From assembly GCA_029582265.1 (NCBI GenBank), contig CM055816.1, positions 83,427,165 to 83,491,164 of the forward strand: a DNA stretch of 64,000 nt. The letters are read 5' to 3'. The first letter of the stretch is position 1. Each line of letters begins with the position of its first letter. Origin of the DNA: Zoroaster sp. YZ-2022 (Eukaryota > Echinodermata > Asteroidea > Forcipulatida > Zoroasteridae). Below, piece after piece: positions 21,931 through 34,700 of the stretch. The notes beneath the pieces were generated by a model that saw nothing but the letters and a program-made list of their open reading frames with translations, had not been told where the DNA came from and did not search any database. Both the position numbers and the translations under genes were made by a program.

Positions 21931-23612
21931 AATTCAATTCAATTCAATTCAATTCATTTATTCGTCATGGCAGCATGAAAATCATTTGCTCAGTTTGCAC
22001 ATATTAAAAAATTAATACACACTATTATGTAAAAAATTTAAAAAAATTGTAATTATAAAAAATTGTTACATATTATACATATTGTATTAGTTATATTACA
22101 AAATACAGCAAATAAAAATATAATGAAATTGGGAAGGGACAGGGAAAGGTGGGGAAGGAGGTAAGGCAAAGGGAAGGAAAAACAATACATGGGAACAGGG
22201 GAAGGCCAAGGGGGACATAATTGGGAAGGGGGCTGGAAAGGTAGTAGAAGAAATCCCAAACCTCTAAAACAGTAAGCCTTAAAACAACAAAACCAAAAAC
22301 AAGTCATGTAATAAAACTGTTAAAACAAGAAATTGCACTGGGTACGAAAGAGAGGCGATGACGATTTGTGTTGGATTTGAGTTGTCGTAATCTGCCGGAC
22401 TTATTAAAAACTAAAAGTGAATGAAGTGGATGGGTATTATCAAGTTGTATTGTTTTTAGTTTAGTCGTTAGAGCTGCCTCGTAGATTAAACCCAAGTTTT
22501 TTTTTTACAGTAGTACCGATGATCTTACTTGCGGATTTAGTGATTCTGTTAATTTTATTTAGATTACACATAGACTGACCATTTACCCATGCAATGCAAG
22601 AGAACGTAATAACAGATTGTATGGCACTTTGGTAGAACATCATGATTATATCCCGGTCAATATTAAATAACTTGAGTTTCCTCAGAAAATAAATACGCTG
22701 ATTAGCCTTAGAACACAATTTTTGAGTATTAACATTCCAGTTTCGATGGCTATCAATGTAAGTCCCAAGGTACTTATATTCAGTGACAATTTCAATATCA
22801 ACACCATTTATGTTAACAGGATCGATCTCCGTAGTTTTTGTGCATTTAAAACCAGAACATTTTCTCTGCACCAATGAACAAACTTGGTAATTTCATCTCT
22901 ATACCCGGTCTCATCCTCATAAGTAATGAATCCTGTTAACGATGTGTCATCTGCATACTTGACCATAGAGCACGTGGCATTACTACATCTTAGATCACTT
23001 GTATAACGTGTAAAAAGTACTGGGGATAAAACACATCCCTGAGGGGCCCCTGTGTTAGTATAAACAATATCAGATACTGATTGCATTAGTCTAACTCTCT
23101 GTGATCTATTTGTCAAGAAATCGTTAATCCATAAAATCAAGTACGGGTTTACATTCATCCTTCTCAGCTTGCCTAACAGAATATGAGGCTGGATCAAGTT
23201 GAAAGCTGATGAAAAATCCACGAATAGAGTCCTAACATATGCTTTAGAACGATCAAGATGGCTATAAATGCCATGCAACAATGTTAGGATAGCATCTTCA
23301 ACGTTGCGCTCTGTTCTGTAGGCAAACTGCAAGGGATCAATGAAAGGTTTTGTTTGGTTAACAATGAAATCCTTACCAATCCGTTCAAAACACTTCATGA
23401 CAATGGCCGTAAGAGCCACAGGCCTATAGTCATTTAGCACAGTGGGTTTAGATTTTTTGCAACAGGAATAACATCTGCAATTTTCCATAATTGAGGAATT
23501 GTGAAAGTGTCCAAAGACCACTGAAAAAGGTCCCTAAATACTGGAGAAAGTTCTCTGTAACAGGATTTTAGAACCTTGCCGCTAAGTCTGTCCTGCCCTG
23601 CAGACTTCATCA
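21931..23612 (-). pseudogene. Rex1-like LINE, 5'-truncated, with (GAATT)n tail
   Basis: The minus strand begins at about 23610 inside the RT fingers (SAGQDRLSGKVLKSCYREL). It continues with VLNDYRPVALTAIVMKCFER, LDPLQFAYR-like, YVRTLFVDFSSAFNLIQP, GAPQGCVLSPVLFTRYT and KYADDTSLTGF near 22960. A C-terminal region follows (YKYLGTYIDSHRNWN, then RHRLSFVPSAISCFN near 22340). The tail at 21931-21957 is a pentanucleotide AATTC repeat. Frame changes near 23460, 22870 and 22490 break it. The 3' UTR has a purine-rich G/A tract on the plus strand (22130-22235). The 5' part is cut off exactly where the RTE 3' end begins. Confidence 0.85.
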
Positions 23613-26600
23613 TTCATCATTTAGGCTGTGTTCATCCAGTGTAGGATGTAGCCCTCATGAAAATGCCATTCATCTCTATTTCTAGCTGTTCTTGTCCATG
23701 TTGTTCCTGCATATGCCCTGATGTCATCTCTCCATCTTCTTCTCTGTCTACCTCTTTTCCTTTTCCCTGTCCTTGGTTGCCACTCCAATAGTCTTTTTGT
23801 CCACCTGTTGTCTTTTCTTCGGGCAGTGTGTCCAGCCCATCTCCATTTAGCTTGTTTTATTGTCCTTATGATGTCTCTCACTCCAGTTTTCTTTCGTATT
23901 TCTGTGCATTTAACCCTGTCTCTGATTGAGATATGTAACATTTGTCTCTCCATTGCTCTTTGTGCTGTACGGAGTTTGTGTTCTATCAGTTTTGTTGTTG
24001 TCCAAGTTTCTGCTCCATATGTTATTGTAGGTAGTACACACTGATCATATACTTTTCTCCTTAGAGCCATAGGTATGTTCTTATCACAAAGTATTCCTCG
24101 GTATCGTCCAAAGGAACACCATCCTGTCTTTATCCTGCTTGAGACTTCGTCTTGTGTGTTGTCTTGCATTTTCACTGTTTGGCCCAAATATTTGTATTCA
24201 TTGACCCTGCTGATCTCTTGGTCCTCCACCGTTATTGTGTCATCTGTGTTGAAGTTTGTCATGTACTTTGTCTTTCCCTTGTGCATCTTCAACCCTATGT
24301 CTTTACTTTTTCTGTTTACTTCATTTATTTGCACTTCCAAATCGTTAACAGAAGAGGTGATTAGAGCCACATCATCTGCAAAGCGTAGATCTGTCAACAT
24401 TTCTCCATCAATGTTATACCCTTTCTCATCCAGGGACGTGTTCTTGAAAACCTCCTCTAACACTGCGGTGAAGATTTTGGGTGACATTGGGTCCCGTTGC
24501 CTAACTCCCCTGTTGATGTTTATTTCCTTTGAGACGTCTTTGTCAATGTGTATCTTTGCTGTTGCTCCAGTGTAGATATCTTCTAGTAACTTTATGTATC
24601 CTTCACTGATTTCCATTTTTCTTAAAGCTTGAAACAGATAATTGTGTTCCACTGAGTCAAATACCTTTTCATAATCAATGAAACCAACACACAAGTCCAG
24701 TTGATATTCATTGGCCTTTTCGATGAGTTGGTTTAGTGCATATAAATGGTCTATTGTTGAGAAACCTTTTCTGAACCCAGCTTGTTCTCTTGGTTGATGC
24801 TCGTCTAGAACTGTCGTAATCCTGTTTTGTATAATTTTGGTTAGAATTTTGTAAAGATGTGATAAAAGACTGATGGGTCTGTAATTCTTGATGTCAGCTT
24901 TGTCGCCTTTTTTATGAAGGAGAGTGACCTTCGCTTCTTTCCAGTGTCTTGTATCTTTTGTTCCTTGAAGATTTGATTATAAAGGCTGGTTAACTGAGAC
25001 ATCACCTCGGCACCACCCTCTCTCAATATGTCGCTTGTTATTTCATCCACCCCGGGTGCCTTATTTTTTTTCATCAATTTTAGTGCGTGTTCAACTTCTT
25101 CTTTTGTTACCTGTGGTAGTTTCTGTGTATCTGATAACATCTCTTCTGCTACTTCTCTTTCAGACTGTATTGTTTTGGAACTATCTAGCTCTCCATAGAA
25201 GTCCGAGCACACCTCGAGTATTTCACCCCTGTCAACAGTGAGATCTCCATCTTCCTTTCTCAGTTGGTGTATTCTTGTGTTTGTGCGATTTCTGTTGAGG
25301 GTTTCTTTTGGCCCTCTTCCTGTCTCCAAAACTCTCTTAATTTGTCTCTCCTTTCTTCGTCTGATTCTTTGACGTCTCTTTTTTCTGCTTGTCTTGACTG
25401 ACTCAGCATACTCAATTTTCTGCAGGGCCGTTTTGTCTGGTATTTGCCTGAGCTCCTTACGTCTTTAATCAATGGCTTCGATTTCTTTGTCCTCGCTGGT
25501 TTTCTGTTTGCCTGTCTTTGTTGATGATGCAATATTTACTGCTTCATCCATTATAGTTGTGGTTATTCTATTGCACCTTGTTTCCAGATCCACATCTTCA
25601 TCTTCTAGACCTTCAAATCTGTTCTGAAGTCTGATTTGGAATTCGTCTCTCTGTCCTTGAAGTTTAGAGATGTTCACTTTCTGCTTTTTCTTGTTGTTGA
25701 TAAATTTCAGCCTGGCAAGTTTTCTATTGGTCTTCAATGTGGCTCTTATCATCCTATGATCACTGGCTATGTCTACTCTGCTGATAACTTCACTGTTCTC
25801 CACTATTCCCCTTTGACTGCTCAAGATGTAGTCAATTTGGTTTTTAACTGCACCATTTGGGCTCTCCCAGGTCCAGTAGCGGTTTTTATGTTTCTGGAAA
25901 TAAGTGTTTGTAATAACCAGATCATGCTGAGCTGCGGGGTGGGAGATGACAACCTTCACGTGGTCCACCCTGTTTCAACTAATGTCATCAAACCGATGTA
26001 TGCAGCTACTAGCACTCTAAGCTGCTCATCATCATACGAAAGAAGAAGAAGATGCTGAGCTGCAAAAGCAGCAAGTACTTCTCCTCTTGTGTTTCTCTTT
26101 CCAAGCCCGAATTTACCAATGATTGTTTCTTCTCCTGGTTGTGCTTCTCCTACTTTGGCATTGAAGTCTCCCATGATAATGGTATATTTAGATTTATGCT
26201 CATCAGTTGCCTTTGTGATGTCTTCATAAAACTGTTCGACCTCTTCATCTGTGTGATCACTTGTTGGTGCATATACTTGAATTATGCACAGATCCTCATT
26301 TCCTGACAACTGTATTTGTAATGAGATCACTCTGTCCGAGTAGCTTTTTATCTGACTGACGTAGTCTTTTATGCTAGGGTGTATGAGAAAGCCAATTCCT
26401 CTGGCCTCTTTGTTTTCTTCTGTTTTCCCTCGGTTGAACAGCCATGCACCACCTTGTATTTCTTGTAGACATTCCCCTTCCCTCCTTGTCTCTGCTAGAC
26501 CAATGATACTCCACTTGAAGTCTTCTAGATCTTCCACAAGGTGTTGTAATGCTTCCTCAGTTCTTAGAGTGCGTGTATTATATGTACATATATACAGTTT

Positions 26601-26880
26601 ACTGTGTCCATCCCTTGCACTCTCCTCTGTCCTGGAGCTTCCAAAAGGCTTTGACTTCAGAACTTCATCATGGAGTTTTACCTCCGAGTCCTGACTGTAC
26701 ACTTTACCATGTTTATGGTGCCCATTTTGGCCATGGGCTTTACGGCCTTCGTTTTTCTTGTCATCCATATTTTTCCATGAGGGGTTTCTGCCGTATGCTG
26801 ACGCGCTGGCAGGGCGTGTTGTCAGCAGTGTGGAAGCCATTTATAAATCCTATGGATTTAATAAATGCCTTTTGATGGCA
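23613..26880 (-). pseudogene. RTE-clade LINE, near full length, one stop, one frameshift and one nested insertion
   Basis: From 26840 the minus strand encodes an APE endonuclease: YICTYNTRTLRTEEAL, IGLAETRREG, YAPTSDHTDEEVEQFY, MGDFNAKVGEAQPG and, after an insertion, VDIASDHRMIRATLK. RT follows: APGVDEITSDILREGG, NYRPISLLSHLYKILTKI, FIDYEKVFDSVEHNYLF, GVRQRDPMSPKIF and RFADDVALITS (about 24375). An RTE-type C-terminus has KWRWAGHTARRKDNRWTKR. The length is typical of RTE. Three lesions are visible: the 25936-26051 insertion, a TAA at about 25465, and a 1-base shift near 24955. The 3' end at about 23613-23630 is a short TGAA-like tail, as in RTE elements. Confidence 0.9.
25936..26051 (+). mobile_element. 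116-bp retroposon-like insertion with 12-bp target duplication
   Basis: ATGCTGAGCTGC occurs at 25924-25935 and again at 26052-26063. The segment between ends in a GAAGAAGAAG tract on the plus strand and begins GGGGTGGGAGATGAC. It interrupts the endonuclease of the RTE element between its DxN and SDH motifs. Removing the insertion plus one duplicate (128 bp) brings the two flanking coding stretches into the same frame. It resembles a tiny SINE; I do not recognise the family. Confidence 0.85.
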
Positions 26881-28600
26881 TTTCCTCCATCAAGGGCCCC
26901 ACTACCGTACTCAGGCTACCTGAGTTGGCCAGGATATTTTACACCGCCCGGGACTCGGTGTTTTTCACTCGTAACCCTGAGTGTGGGACCCTTACCAGGT
27001 ACTACCAACCGGGTCAGTTGGACCTGGGGCTCGTATGGGCAGAAACCAACCACCCAACTACCCAACTACCCAACTATGGCTTCACTGCACTCACACAGTT
27101 TTTAATTTGGCGGGAACGATGTATATAAACCGATTATCTTGTCCCATGACAATGACATTGACTACTTGGGGGGGGGGGGGGTGTTCAAGTGCAACCTTTA
27201 GCTGTTGCATGTCGTATTTTTTTTCAAATTCAGTAAACCGAGTGTCCTCTTCAAGTTCCTTTTATTAAAAAAAATATTATTTTATTCGTACTACTTCATG
27301 GGGTGGAGGTTATCCCCCCAAAAAACAACAACAACAAAACAAAACAAAACAAACATTATGGGTTGGGTTCCTAAAACGGTGTACAATTTATACATGAACA
27401 TAAATTATTTCTCCAAGCATTGGAAATAATTATCAAAAGTGCACGCAAGGTCATTGCTTTGTGTATCATCTATAATGACTGAACGTGTATGGATTTTTAA
27501 TTCTTAATTATTTTCAGAACTAAATTGGGAATTTATTGCGTTGCAAATAGTCACCCCGTAAAATCGAATCACCGTAGTATATGTGGGGGTGTGCATTTGA
27601 GGTTGTGCATATTCGTATTCTAACTTCATAACCCTACGGCCAGACAACCAATAGTACAGACGCAAAGTGCGTGATATTTGTCGCCAAATTTGAATTTACT
27701 TTCTGCAAAATTTGCAGGATTCACTCTGACTGCGGTTTAACAAAAAACAAGGCGTTCTTTTCCTTGTTGTACACAATGTTAATCGTTAATTTAATCACAG
27801 TACGGAATGAACTTTGGGCACCCTTTACTTCCAATTCAAAATGCGTTCGAGGGCCGAACCGTGGCTGTATTAAACTTATTGCACCCCCTAAAACTCTACA
27901 AATGTCACACACATCACAGGTTGCATCAGCTACAAATAGTCTCTTGCGTGATACTAATTTTGTTTTGCAAGACGGATACTTGGAAGTTGCACTGGATATG
28001 AAGGAGAGGTACATGGGCAATACCAGTTAGCTATAAGGTAGATTTATATTACTAATCATGTACTTGGAAAGTCTGTTACTGCACTGAGATCCATTGAACG
28101 TCACAATGTGCGTGGAAACTAGATGATAAAAACAAATAATAATTATTTGATTGCATACAACACAACTTTACGAGCGCTTACTTTTGATGATTACTTTTGA
28201 TGATGACAATAACTAATAATTTTATAGGGCTAGTTGTTCACAAGGCATTAAAATACCAACAAAATAATATTACATATAGCATCAACGGCGACCGAAGAAC
28301 GTTCCACGCCAGCTACACGGTCGAAATAAAAACGGGAGGACCAGAGCTCGGTTATAAAGGTTCCACGATTGGTTGGCCACGGCACAACTGGAACATTCTA
28401 TGATACAACAGGAGCTGCGGAATCGCTTGGCTGCACGTCAGACGGTAAGAACAGTTTCTCCTCTCATTAGGGTTTCGGCCTGGTCGCCGAAACCCTATTG
28501 TTTTTGTTCGGTTATTTTTCTTCTTATTTCCACCAAAATCCCATAGATTTAACACGTGAAAGTTGTTGACGGATGATGTCATACCGAGCATCGTCACATC
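26881..28600. other. RTE 5' UTR, G-run, and otherwise no gene recognised
   Basis: 26881-27130 is probably RTE leader sequence, with a short CCAACTAC tandem at about 27050-27075. A G-run lies at 27168-27181. 27240-27355 is A/T and CAAAA low complexity. A strong hairpin AGGGTTTCGGC / GCCGAAACCCT is at 28469-28497. No convincing exon is seen. Confidence 0.45.
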
Positions 28601-28602
28601 AA

Positions 28603-29165
28603 TACAAAACATGCACCATATGAAAGCCCGTGCCTAGAACAAAGTACGTCATCATAACGTCAGTAAATATCATATTATTCACCTTTTAATGTGACGCTGC
28701 GGGGGGTAAGACATCTCGACCCTTGTGACGACTCGACACGAACAACTAGGATCCACGACAGCGTTCGAGCCTTGTGACAACTCAACCTACGCAAAACTCG
28801 ACCTAGAATTTTCACATAAATACAAAACATGCATGATATATGAAAGCCCGTAATGTGACTTAGTTTCTAAAACAAATGACGTCAATATTACGTCAATAAA
28901 TATCATTGTATTCACCGTTTAGTGTGACACTGGGGGTGAAAACATGTCGAGCCCTGTGACAACTCGACATTGGAAATTCGAGCTACGCCACAACACGTAA
29001 CGAACGTGAGCCTTGTTCATATAAAATACAAAATATACACCATATGAAAGCTCGTAATGTGACTTAGTTTCTAAAACTAATGACGTCAATAATACGTGTG
29101 TATTTTTTGTATGAACATTTCAGTGTAATATTCGGGACTTATAACGTTAGTTTGGCGAGAATGCA
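28603..29165. repeat. three tandem units of about 210 bp with CGAC-rich inserts
   Basis: Units begin at 28603, 28821 and 29027 with ATACAAAACATGCACCATAT-like sequence. They continue through GAAAGCCCGTAATGTGACTT, ATGACGTCAATATTACGTCA and TTTAGTGTGACACTGGGGG. The ends contain CTCGACCCTTGTGACGACTC-type sequence, whose reverse complement makes up the minisatellite at 40879-41028. A following block, 29186-29269, is repeated at 40459-40550. Confidence 0.75.
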
Positions 29166-29300
29166 TATACTTTGTAAACAGGAAGTGTTGGGGGCGAAGA
29201 TTTTTGGCGAGAACTCATACACTTAGGCGAAGAGGTGTATGCGAGAAAATGAACCGACGCAATATTATTTTATTTTATTAACACAATATACGTAAATTAC

Positions 29301-29852
<552 letters not shown>

Positions 29853-30082
29853 GCGTTCGAAGGCGCAAGACGTGTGTCAACTTTGCTCCTGCAAAATCAC
29901 CTTTTCAGCGTCTTAACAACAGCTTTTTATATATCGGTGAGTAATAGGTTTTACCACCAAAGAAGAGGAATCTTTAAACCGAGTTTTTGTAGTTAAATTA
30001 TTGTCCTGACTGAAGACCTTTGAGGAATAGTATTTTCGTCAGGGCTGGCAACAGCCCGACGACGCCATCTTAAGGTGTCGCC

Positions 30083-31354
30083 ATGTTTTCTAACACCATG
30101 AAGAGACCAAACACCGTGAGATTCACAATCAAGCACAATAGACCATCAGCCAAACAAGTGTATGACGCCGCCACTAAGGATTTGAATACGGACAATGCAG
30201 TCAAATGCATCGCTGAACTGGACAACAACTGGTACAATGTTACATTCAGTGGCGAACATTACTGTGAATTGATCGCAACAAAAGGACTTCATTTGAATGG
30301 AATGTTAATAGAATGCGAAATAATTGAATTGGTCAACTCAGTTGTAGTGTACGTGAAGGCTCCATACGAGATGAGTGACAACATAGTCATGAATGCCTTA
30401 ATGCAGTATGGCACAGTGGTCAATATCCGAAGGCAGTATCACTATTTCGACAACAACATAGAAAATGGAGTCCGGAGCTTGCTTCTCAAACACATCAAGA
30501 AACCAATCCCGAGCTTTATCAGGGTTGGAAGTTTCAACTTACCGGTACGACATCGGGGACAAGAAAGAACATGCAAAATCTGCCAACAACCAGGGCACAT
30601 GGCCAGAGACTGTAACCGGCGGGGTCGTTGCTTTATCTGTGGCTCTAGAGAACACCGATCAGACTCCCATGACAAACTGGAGCATCTGAAGAACATGCCC
30701 CCGGTAGACAAAGTGTTAGAACATACAAGAGACAGTGACGACGAAAGGGAAAGACTGTTTGAAGAAAACAGCGCTGAAGAAGGGGAAATGGAAGAGGATA
30801 GGGAGGAAGAGAAGGAGGAGGAGGAGGAAGAGGAAGAGGAAGAGGAAGAGGAAGAGGAAGGAGAAGAGGAAGGAGAAGATGGAGAAGATGGAGAAGATTT
30901 TGACAACAAATCAACAACCCTTGAGGAAGAATGGGAAGAAACAGAAATTATCATCACAGAGATTAAAAATCGAACGGAAGAAACTACGCCAACCCCACAA
31001 GCGAAAGAAGCCAAAAACGAAAACGCAGAAAGGAAGGACAAAGGCACCACGGAAGAAAGAACAAAAGAGCCAAATAAAACCCAAAACACCCAAAAAGACA
31101 AGGCAACGCGAAACGCGATTCCCGCAAAAAAGAAGGAGAACGGTTTATGGGATGAGGCAGTGGCCAAAGACCTGAAAGAGAAGAAGCGGCAGAGTGAAAC
31201 CAACAACAAAAAACAGTCCTCAAACAAAAACGAGCAGAGAATTCGAATACCGACAAGGCCAGCCAAAAATCAGCCGACGATCAACGAGACAACACGCAAG
31301 AAACTGAACAAGAACTTAATACCCAAAGCAAAGGTCAAGCTCTACCAGACATGA
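30083..31354 (+). CDS. LINE ORF1, CCHC zinc-knuckle nucleic-acid-binding protein, 423 aa
   Basis: Open over 423 codons from the first ATG after the leader. Residues 1-150 show no domain I can name for certain, but the position and style match the RRM-like N-terminus of Tx1 ORF1 proteins. Zinc knuckles follow: C164-x2-C167-x4-H172-x4-C177 (CKICQQPGHMARDC), and then C183-x2-C186 with histidines at 191 and 196. Residues about 236-285 are an almost pure Glu tract, and the rest is Lys/Glu/Thr-rich. Such proteins package LINE RNA into ribonucleoprotein. The start at 30083 is chosen because an in-frame ATG opens the conserved-looking N-terminus; the next Met is residue 6. Confidence 0.8.
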   Translation: MFSNTMKRPNTVRFTIKHNRPSAKQVYDAATKDLNTDNAVKCIAELDNNWYNVTFSGEHYCELIATKGLHLNGMLIECEIIELVNSVVVYVKAPYEMSDNIVMNALMQYGTVVNIRRQYHYFDNNIENGVRSLLLKHIKKPIPSFIRVGSFNLPVRHRGQERTCKICQQPGHMARDCNRRGRCFICGSREHRSDSHDKLEHLKNMPPVDKVLEHTRDSDDERERLFEENSAEEGEMEEDREEEKEEEEEEEEEEEEEEEGEEEGEDGEDGEDFDNKSTTLEEEWEETEIIITEIKNRTEETTPTPQAKEAKNENAERKDKGTTEERTKEPNKTQNTQKDKATRNAIPAKKKENGLWDEAVAKDLKEKKRQSETNNKKQSSNKNEQRIRIPTRPAKNQPTINETTRKKLNKNLIPKAKVKLYQT

Positions 31355-31671
31355 TGGCTAGAAAAATGCTCAAGAAGAAGATTGGATGGGCTGAAGCTGT
31401 TAAAAAGAATTTGTCAGAAGACAGGCAAACAACAGAGACAATGACAAACAGCGAAGAAACGGAAGATATGGAACAAGAGACCCAGATTCGAGGAGAACAT
31501 CATGTATATGAACAACCCCCAAGTCAAGAAGAACTGGTGCCATATGTCAGACAAGGAGTCCAACGATTCAGGAAGAAACGCGGTGGTGGAGCAATCGCGC
31601 AATACAGAAAAGGACCATATCAGATTGGCCCAATACGTCAAGATACGAAAGATAAAGCAAAACAGAAGTAG
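31351..31671 (+). pseudogene. C-terminal continuation of LINE ORF1 in another frame, 106 codons
   Basis: The stop of the preceding ORF and this ATG overlap as ATGA (31351-31354). The product is basic and Glu/Gln-rich, with the ending RKKRGGGAIAQYRKGPYQIG. The composition matches ORF1, and the simplest reading is a single-base shift that cut ORF1 short. A genuine overlapping small ORF is the alternative. It ends about 80 bp before ORF2. Confidence 0.5.
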
Positions 31672-31751
31672 AATTCAGGACTTCAACACTATTAATGGTG
31701 AGGTGTCTTTTTTATTATAAACCGATGTTTAGATTTGTCATTCTTTTTCAA

Positions 31752-34700
31752 ATGGTATACACAATAGCTACACTAAATGTTAATGGACTCAGGAACCCAC
31801 AAAAGAGGGACATTGTTTTTGAATACCTTTTAAGAAAAAAAGCGGCCATTGTTTTTCTCCAAGAGACTCATAGTATGGTTAAGGATGAAGCGGAGTGGCG
31901 CAAGCAGTGGTGTGGGCAGATCGCTTTCAGCCATGGAAAAAACAACAGTTGTGGGGTTGCTATTCTCACTTCTGAGAAGAGTGGTCTAAATCTCACTAAT
32001 ATTACACATGATTCTAATGGCAGATGGGTCAAAGGCGACATAGGAATGGGTGGAGAGGTGATTAGTATCATATCTATGTATGCGCCAAATAACGCTACGT
32101 TACGCAAACGTTTCTTTGTGGAATTTGGCAAGTCTTTTAAAAACATTATTACTGACTGTAACTATATTGTTTCTGGTGACCTGAACTGTGATATCAATGT
32201 GCTAATGGAATTTATGATCAAAGCAAAACCTCCCTGTTAAATTTTATTCAGGAAAATAACCTCAGTGACACGTGGGCCGCATTACGAAATGAGCCCGGTT
32301 TTACATTTTATCACAAAGGGATCAAGAAACCTAGTAGAATCGATTATATTCTCACGTCCAAAACGCTAAGAACTAATTTAAAAGAAATTAGCATTGATTC
32401 ATCTGGGCTTTCAGATCACAGTACTCTTATACTCAGGTTAGAAAATCAAACTGTTCCTACCGGTAAAGGAAGATGGTATTGTAACAATGAAATACTTAAA
32501 GACAGCCAATGTAATTGGAGGTTAGAGTTGTTCTGGAATTTTTGGAAAACCCAGAAAGTTTTTTACGAATGCCCGCTTATTTGGTGGGATTTGGGTAAAA
32601 ACAGGTTGAAAGAAATTCTTAAAGAGTATGATGGAGAAAAACGATATAAAGAAAGAAAAGAGGAAGACACCTTAAAAAAAAGAATACCAAAACCTTATTA
32701 GCAATAATTCCGAAGATATTTCATTTAAAATTAGAGATATAGAACAAAAAATTAAACTTTATGAGACTGCTAACTGGGAAAGAGCCAAACTCAGGGTCCA
32801 CGTTAAACATAAGTGTGATATGGAGAAACCCAGCAAATACTTTCTTTCTACTGAAAAACAGCAAAAAAAAAAAAACCTTATAGGGGAATTGAAAAACACA
32901 AAAGATCATATAATTAATAAACCCTCAGAAATGGTGGATGCTGTTAGAATTTTTTATAAAGACTTATTTTCTACTCAAAAAATTAATAATTTTTATCTGC
33001 AGAAAATTCTAAATTTGGTCTCAAAATATGAATTTGAAGAAGAATCTGTCCAAAACATGGAGAAAACAATCACTGAAGAAGAACTTTACTTGGCGCTTAA
33101 AGATATGGCAAAAAATAAAGCGCCGGGATTAGATGGCCTTACGGTCGAATTTTACTTAAATATTTGGCATCTTATTAAGAGTGAATTTCTTGATTTGGTT
33201 AATTACTGTTACGAAAAAGGAAAGTTACCAGACTCTATGAACAGAGCATTAATTAGGTTAATTTATAAAAACAAAGGGGAAGAAGCGAACTTAAGAATTG
33301 GAGACCGATCAGTCTCCTCAACGTTGACTACAAGATTATTTCAAAACTTATTACTAAACGCCTCAGAATCATCTTGCCTGAATTAATTGCTGAAGATCAA
33401 ACTTGCGGGGTTCAAGGTAGAGATATTCAAGATAATTTAATGGTTCTTAGAAATGTTATCGATTATGTGAATTTTTATAACAAGGAAGCTGCTATTATAA
33501 GCGTTGATCAAGAAAAAGCTTTTGATCGTATCGAGTGGAAATATATGTTCGCCATGATGAAAAAAATGGGAATACCCTGTGTTTTGAGGCGGTGGATTGA
33601 AATATTTTACAAAAATCCAACGGTTACTATTAACGTAAATAATTTTTTCACCGAGCCTTTTCAAGCAACAAGAGGCATAAGACAGGGGTGCCCACTATCC
33701 CCTCTTTTATATGCCATATGTGTAGAAGGTTTAGCCAATCTTATCCGAGGTAAAAATGGAGTTAAAGGAGTTGGTCTACCAGGCCAAAAAGTTAAATATC
33801 AAATTGTCCAGCATGCTGATGATACCAGTATTTTTATTACCGATAACAGTGAGTTTATTTCATTACAAAATATTTTTCATACCTACGGCGAAGGGTCGGG
33901 TTCTAAAATAAATGAGCAAAAAACCCAAGGCTTGTGGCTCGGTGCGTGGAAAAATAGGAAAGATAATCCTGGAATTTCAATTGGAACAACCAAAAGATTA
34001 AGATCCTTGGTATTTATTTCGGAAATGGTATTAAACCTGAAGACATATGGCTGGAAAGAGTCAACAAAATAAAAAATGTCCTTAATAGATGGAAAGAAAG
34101 GTCACTGACTATGAAAGGGAAAGCGGTGGTTGTTAACAGTCTTATTGGTAGTAGTTTAGCTTATTATGGTTCAGTTATTCCTTGTTCGCAGTACTTGAAA
34201 GAAGAAATAGATAGAAGTATTTTCAATTTCTATTGGTCCTCCAAACCTGATAAAATTAAAAGAGATACTATCAGAGGACCACCAGAATTAGGTGGAACCG
34301 GTCTAATTAACATAACTTGTAAATTAGATGCTTTGTTGTTAAAATGGCTTCAGAAATACTGTACCAGACACGGAAAATGGAAGTATCTCTTTGACTTTTG
34401 GATCAAGCAAACAAACACTGACCAAACACCTGGGTGGTTTATTTTTAACAACCTCAATTTAATTGGACCTAAATTACCCGTTTTTTATAGAGACCTTGTG
34501 AAAGCTTTTCCAAAAGCCAAGGGTGTTATAAAACTAAATGTGACTTGTATTAATGAAGCTCTCCAAATACCTTTGTGGAACAATACAATTATAACTAATA
34601 CGAAAAAAAAACTTGATACAAAAATATTAAAACCTCATGCAATGTTATTGCTGGAACATGTTGCCAACAAAGGCAGACTTATCTCCCCAAGAACTGGCTA

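Noticed and set aside
28227..28441. Possible exon with acceptor TTTATAG and donor ACGGTAAGA
   Set aside because: The open frame stops at about 28403, before the donor, and two other frames compete; no domain could be recognised with confidence.
30442..31266. 274-codon open stretch on the minus strand opposite LINE ORF1
   Set aside because: Mirror of the Glu/Lys-rich coding sequence (gives Ser-rich text); the plus strand has zinc knuckles and the expected LINE position.
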